Positions 8,035 through 10,743 of a stretch of 10,743 nucleotides of DNA are shown piece after piece (position 1 is the first letter of the stretch; each line of letters begins with the position of its first letter). This stretch comes from Betaproteobacteria bacterium (GTDB taxonomy: Bacteria; Pseudomonadota; Gammaproteobacteria; Burkholderiales; Rhodocyclaceae): contig JAEHDO010000328.1 in NCBI GenBank assembly GCA_016880375.1, positions 1 through 10,743 of the forward strand. The letters are read 5' to 3'. The notes beneath the pieces are model-generated. The model saw nothing but the letters and a program-made list of their open reading frames with translations, was not told the origin of the DNA and ran no database searches. The translations under genes were made by a program, and so were the position numbers.

Positions 8035-8781
8035 ATGAGTGCTGCCGGAGATGTGCTGGCGCAGGTAAGCGACCCCAGGCTCGTCGAGGAACGGCGTGGC
8101 CAGATCGTGCGCGCGGCGGTCAAGCTGTTTTCCGAGGAGGGCTACTACACCACCACCATTCAGCAGATCGCGCGGGAAGCCGGCGTCAGTACCGGTCTCA
8201 TCTACCAGTACTTCGGCGACAAGGACGACATTCTCTTCCTGACGCTGAAGCTGGTGCTCGACACCTACGAGCACGACATTCCGCCGCAACTGGAGGGCGT
8301 CGGGCACCCGGTCGAGCGGCTGTGCATGGCGGTCTGGACGTACTGCAGGATCGTTGATGGCCTGCTCGAGGCGACGGTGCTGGCCTATCGCTCCACGAAG
8401 ACGCTGCGCGCCGACCGCCGCGTGCTGGTGAAGGATGCGGAGACGAGGACCAACCGGCTGATCGAGGCCTGCATCGACGAATGCATCAGGGGCGGCCACA
8501 TGCAGGAGGTGAATACCTACCTGCTGGCGTATCAGCTCGTCGCCTTTGCCCATGCCTGGGCGCTCAAGCACTGGTCCGTGGGCAAACGCTATGCATTGGC
8601 GGAGTACGTCGCCGAAGGCATCCGGCTGCTCGTCGAGCCGTTTCTGACGGCCAAGGGCAGGCGCGTGCTCGACGCCATGCGGGCGCGCACGGATTCGTTC
8701 GGCAGCGTGGGCAGGAAGGCTTCGTCGCGGCCCGAGGTCGCGAAAGGCCGCGCGCCGGCGGGCAGAAAACGGACGAAATAG
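8035..8781 (+). CDS. TetR/AcrR family regulator, FadR-like
   Basis: A 248-residue regulator with the TetR N-terminal DNA-binding domain at about 22-68; the helix-turn-helix reads TIQQIAREAGVSTGLIYQYF (41-60). The C-terminal ligand domain (about 80-220) is all-helical and diverges, as expected. The last 25 or so residues form an extra Lys/Arg-rich tail (VGRKASS...AGRKRTK), so the protein is longer than the usual 190-220. The start at 8035 has GGAGG 4 nt upstream; a TTG start at 7960 would add 25 unlikely residues. It lies within the rightward operon, between two crotonase genes. It is the only regulator in the window, and the 7-4-7 palindromes at three promoters match the operator form of FadR-type TetR proteins, which release DNA on binding acyl-CoA. 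I infer that it represses the cluster and responds to an aromatic or alicyclic CoA thioester. Confidence 0.9.
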   Translation: MSAAGDVLAQVSDPRLVEERRGQIVRAAVKLFSEEGYYTTTIQQIAREAGVSTGLIYQYFGDKDDILFLTLKLVLDTYEHDIPPQLEGVGHPVERLCMAVWTYCRIVDGLLEATVLAYRSTKTLRADRRVLVKDAETRTNRLIEACIDECIRGGHMQEVNTYLLAYQLVAFAHAWALKHWSVGKRYALAEYVAEGIRLLVEPFLTAKGRRVLDAMRARTDSFGSVGRKASSRPEVAKGRAPAGRKRTK

Positions 8782-8785
8782 GGCG

Positions 8786-9550
8786 ATGGAACAAACGATT
8801 ACCCTGTCAATGGAAGGCAGCGTTGCCGTGGCGACGCTGTGCCGTCCTCCGGTCAATGCCATCAACGAGGCATGGGTGGATCGGTTGAATGAAGTGCTGG
8901 ATGAGGTGGGGCAAGCCGGGCAGATCGGCGTCCTCCGGATCCGCAGCAGCGAGCGCGTCTTCTGCGCCGGCGCCGACCTGGCGCTGATGCGCAGCATCTT
9001 CGACAGCGCGGCCGGGCGCGAGCGCATGATTGCGCTGACGCGACGCATGCAGGAGGTTTTCGCGCGACTGGAGGCGCTGCCCAAGGTGACACTGGCCGAG
9101 ATCGGCGGTGCAGCCATGGGCGGCGGCTTCGAGCTGGCGCTGGCTTGCGATCTGCGCATCGTTTCGGACTCCGCGCGCATCGGCCTGCCCGAGGCGCGGC
9201 TCGGCCTGCTGCCGGCCGCCGGCGGCACGCAGCGCATGACGCGCATCTGCGGCGAAGCGGCTGCGCGGCGCCTGATCCTGGGCGCGGAACTCGTTACCGG
9301 AGCGGAAGCCGCCGGCCTTGGCCTTGCGCAATGGTCGGCGCCGGCAGCCGAGATCGGGGCAAGGGCGCAGGCGCTGGCGGCGCGCCTGGCCGAACTGCCG
9401 CCGCAGACCCTGGCCGCCAACAAGCATTGCATCAACGTGGCGGCACGGGGCGGCGGGGATGGCTTCGAGGCAGAACTGGCCGGCAGCGCCATGCTGCTTG
9501 CCGCGCCAGAGACGCAGCGGCGCGTGACGGCGTTCCTCGAAGGGAAGTAA
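8786..9550 (+). CDS. Enoyl-CoA hydratase (crotonase) family protein 2, canonical active site
   Basis: A 254-residue crotonase. The oxyanion segments FCAGADL (59-65) and GGAAMGGGFELALACD (107-122), and GLPEARLGLLPAAGGTQR (133-150), are all intact. Glu116 and Glu136 fill the two catalytic glutamate positions, so a true 2-enoyl-CoA hydratase activity is expected. The ATG is 4 bp after the tetR stop with only a weak ribosome binding site, suggesting translational coupling. It is the last gene of the rightward operon and converges on the methyltransferase gene. It would hydrate an unsaturated alicyclic or ring-opened acyl-CoA; the exact substrate is not visible. Confidence 0.9.
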   Translation: MEQTITLSMEGSVAVATLCRPPVNAINEAWVDRLNEVLDEVGQAGQIGVLRIRSSERVFCAGADLALMRSIFDSAAGRERMIALTRRMQEVFARLEALPKVTLAEIGGAAMGGGFELALACDLRIVSDSARIGLPEARLGLLPAAGGTQRMTRICGEAAARRLILGAELVTGAEAAGLGLAQWSAPAAEIGARAQALAARLAELPPQTLAANKHCINVAARGGGDGFEAELAGSAMLLAAPETQRRVTAFLEGK

Positions 9551-9586
9551 CTGTGCCGTCCTGCGCAGACTGACTTTTCCCCGCAG

Positions 9587-10330
9587 CTATACCCGGCCGA
9601 CGCGCAGGTGCAGCGGCCAGCGCAGGATCTTTTTCTGCGCGGGGTCGGGCCATAGCGGCAGCAGGCGCCTGCCGAAGTCCTCGAGCGGATCGCTACCCCT
9701 TGCCTTGATATAGGCCTGGGTGGCCGACCAGGTGCCGAGGTAACCGAGCAGGTCGTCGCGCGACCATTCCGTGCGGATCTCGAAGGCCGGAGGCTCGACG
9801 GGCTCGAAGGGGAAAGGCAGCGAGCGGTAGCGGTCGTCGACCATCCTGCGCTCGGGTGGCCAGTAGGGACCGATCACGTTCCTGTAGAAATGCGTCAGCA
9901 GCGCGTCGATGCCCGCCTCGACATCGAGCAGGGTGTAGGTCCATGCGGCGATGACCCCGCCCGGCTTCAGCACGCGCCTCGCTTCAGCGTAAAACTTCTC
10001 CAGATCGAACCAGTGGATGGCCTGGGCCACCGTGACCAGGTCGACGCTCGCCGTATCGAGGAGACTGACTTCTGCGGAAGCCTGGCGGTATTCGACCCGC
10101 GGATGGGGCTCGGCATGGTCGAGCTGGCGCCGGCTCGGATCGGTGGCAATGACATGCCCGAAATGGGCGGCCAGTCCGCACGCGGCCTGCCCGCTGCCGG
10201 TACCGCAATCCCAGGCAGTGCCGCGCATCGGCGCAATGCCCGCCAGCCAGGCGAACAGTCCGGCCGGATAGTTCGGGCGGAAGCGGGCATAGTCCGTCGC
10301 CTGGGTCGAGAAATGATCCTTGAAAGACAT
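9587..10330 (-). CDS. Class I SAM-dependent methyltransferase (Methyltransf_11 type)
   Basis: A 247-residue protein. Motif I is WDCGTGSGQA (40-49), an acidic residue ends the second strand in VIATDPS (Asp64), and the post-motif region AQAIHWFDLEKFYAEARRVLKPGGVIAAW is typical of Methyltransf_11 proteins that transfer methyl from S-adenosylmethionine to small molecules. The C-terminal half (GPYWPPERR, GYLGTWSATQAY) resembles the widespread bacterial and eukaryotic family of uncharacterised methyltransferases of about 250 residues. The ATG at 10330 is preferred to a GTG at 10333. It lies 19 bp downstream of the paaK-like gene and is probably co-transcribed with it. No FadR-type operator precedes it, so I see no link to the aromatic cluster. 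Substrate unknown. Confidence 0.85.
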   Translation of the reverse strand: MSFKDHFSTQATDYARFRPNYPAGLFAWLAGIAPMRGTAWDCGTGSGQAACGLAAHFGHVIATDPSRRQLDHAEPHPRVEYRQASAEVSLLDTASVDLVTVAQAIHWFDLEKFYAEARRVLKPGGVIAAWTYTLLDVEAGIDALLTHFYRNVIGPYWPPERRMVDDRYRSLPFPFEPVEPPAFEIRTEWSRDDLLGYLGTWSATQAYIKARGSDPLEDFGRRLLPLWPDPAQKKILRWPLHLRVGRV

Positions 10331-10349
10331 CACCCGACCAGGCTTCGAG

Positions 10350-10743
10350 CTACTTCGGCCGCTTGTCGATGACGCGCTTGGCCTTGCCGATGGAGCGCTC
10401 GATGGCGGACTGGCCGACGACGCGCACCTGGGTGGAAACGCCGATGTAGGACTTGATGTGATGCTGCAACTCCTTCGCCGCCGCCTGCTGCTCGGCGGCC
10501 GGCGCCTGCGCGAATTCGGGTTTCATTTCCACCAGCACGTCCAGTTCGTCCATGTGCTCGGGGCGGGAGACTTCCAGCACGTAATGCGGCGCCAGCTTCG
10601 GCTGCCTGAGGATCATTTCCTCGATCTGCGAGGGGAAGACGTTCACGCCGCGGATGATGAGCATGTCGTCGGAGCGGCCGGTGATCTTGTCCATGCGGCG
10701 GAAGGAACGCGCCGTGGGCGCGAGCAGGCGGGTGAGGTCGCGC
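10350..10743 (-). CDS. paaK: Phenylacetate-CoA ligase, C-terminal part (5' end beyond window)
   Basis: About 131 C-terminal codons are present; the frame stays open to the window edge and ends with TAG at 10352-10350. The fragment begins RDLTRLL...RRMDKITGRSDDMLIIRGVNVFPSQIEE, the A8 hinge region of PaaK-type ligases, which lead into the small C-terminal domain. IERSIGKAKRVIDKR at the end holds the A10 lysine region (SIGKAKRV). PaaK forms phenylacetyl-CoA from phenylacetate, ATP and CoA and is used in both the aerobic paa and anaerobic phenylacetate routes. The ATP-binding large domain is outside the window. It is transcribed leftward towards the methyltransferase gene. Family assignment is firm; an aryl-acid substrate other than phenylacetate is possible. 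Confidence 0.9.
   Translation of the reverse strand, partial: RDLTRLLAPTARSFRRMDKITGRSDDMLIIRGVNVFPSQIEEMILRQPKLAPHYVLEVSRPEHMDELDVLVEMKPEFAQAPAAEQQAAAKELQHHIKSYIGVSTQVRVVGQSAIERSIGKAKRVIDKRPK

Noticed and set aside
8886..8892. TGAATGA half-site inside crotonase 2
   Set aside because: No matching second arm; a chance half-site in coding sequence.
7906..9492. A 528-codon open frame on the minus strand opposite tetR and crotonase 2
   Set aside because: It is Arg/Ser/Ala-rich with no recognisable domain and lies opposite two genes with clear motifs; it is a high-GC shadow frame.
9551..9586. Possible bidirectional terminator between crotonase 2 and the methyltransferase
   Set aside because: Only short palindromic bits such as CTGCGCAG and no stable stem with a T-tract.

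Overview
The window is GC-rich, gene-dense DNA (roughly 60-65% G+C by eye). It looks like a chromosomal aromatic-degradation region of a betaproteobacterium, most likely a denitrifier of the Thauera/Azoarcus/Aromatoleum (Rhodocyclales) type. The evidence for the lineage is a class I benzoyl-CoA reductase subunit, a benzoate/hydroxybenzoate-type CoA ligase and CoA-thioester beta-oxidation genes. It is an inference from gene content; no rRNA or tRNA is present.

Layout. (1) 1-1930, plus strand: the 3' end of a fumarylacetoacetate-hydrolase-family gene (fumarylpyruvate hydrolase type), a NagL-like zeta-class GST (maleylpyruvate/maleylacetoacetate isomerase), a 4-hydroxybenzoyl-CoA-thioesterase-family gene that overlaps it by ATGA, and a Prx6-type peroxiredoxin. 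This resembles the lower gentisate pathway with an added acyl-CoA thioesterase. (2) 1956-6097, minus strand: aryl-CoA ligase, acyl-CoA dehydrogenase, then a lone benzoyl-CoA reductase BcrB-like subunit. (3) 6098-6350: AT-rich divergent control region. (4) 6351-9550, plus strand: short-chain dehydrogenase, crotonase 1, a FadR-like TetR regulator, crotonase 2. (5) 9587-10743, minus strand: a class I SAM methyltransferase and the 3' end of a phenylacetate-CoA ligase gene (paaK), which look like a separate unit.

The main new observation is an 18-bp operator, TGAATGA-N4-TCATTCA. It occurs three times: twice in the divergent ligase/SDR region, each copy covering a sigma70-like -10 and following a perfect TTGACA -35, and once 23 bp upstream of the bcrB-like start. 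Two copies are perfect 7-4-7 palindromes and the third has one mismatch. The form matches the Bacillus subtilis FadR operator consensus, and the only regulator in the window is a FadR-like TetR protein encoded in the rightward operon. The simplest model is a repressor relieved by an aryl-CoA or alicyclic acyl-CoA intermediate and controlling ligase, ACAD, bcrB-like, SDR, two crotonases and itself.

The gene set (ligase, ACAD, one BCR subunit, SDR, crotonases) resembles what I recall of the 3-hydroxybenzoate-inducible anaerobic cluster of Thauera aromatica, and gentisate is the usual aerobic intermediate of 3-hydroxybenzoate. I therefore infer a 3-hydroxybenzoate (or related meta-substituted benzoate) island with an anaerobic CoA branch and an adjacent gentisate branch. 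Substrate identity is not proven by sequence alone.
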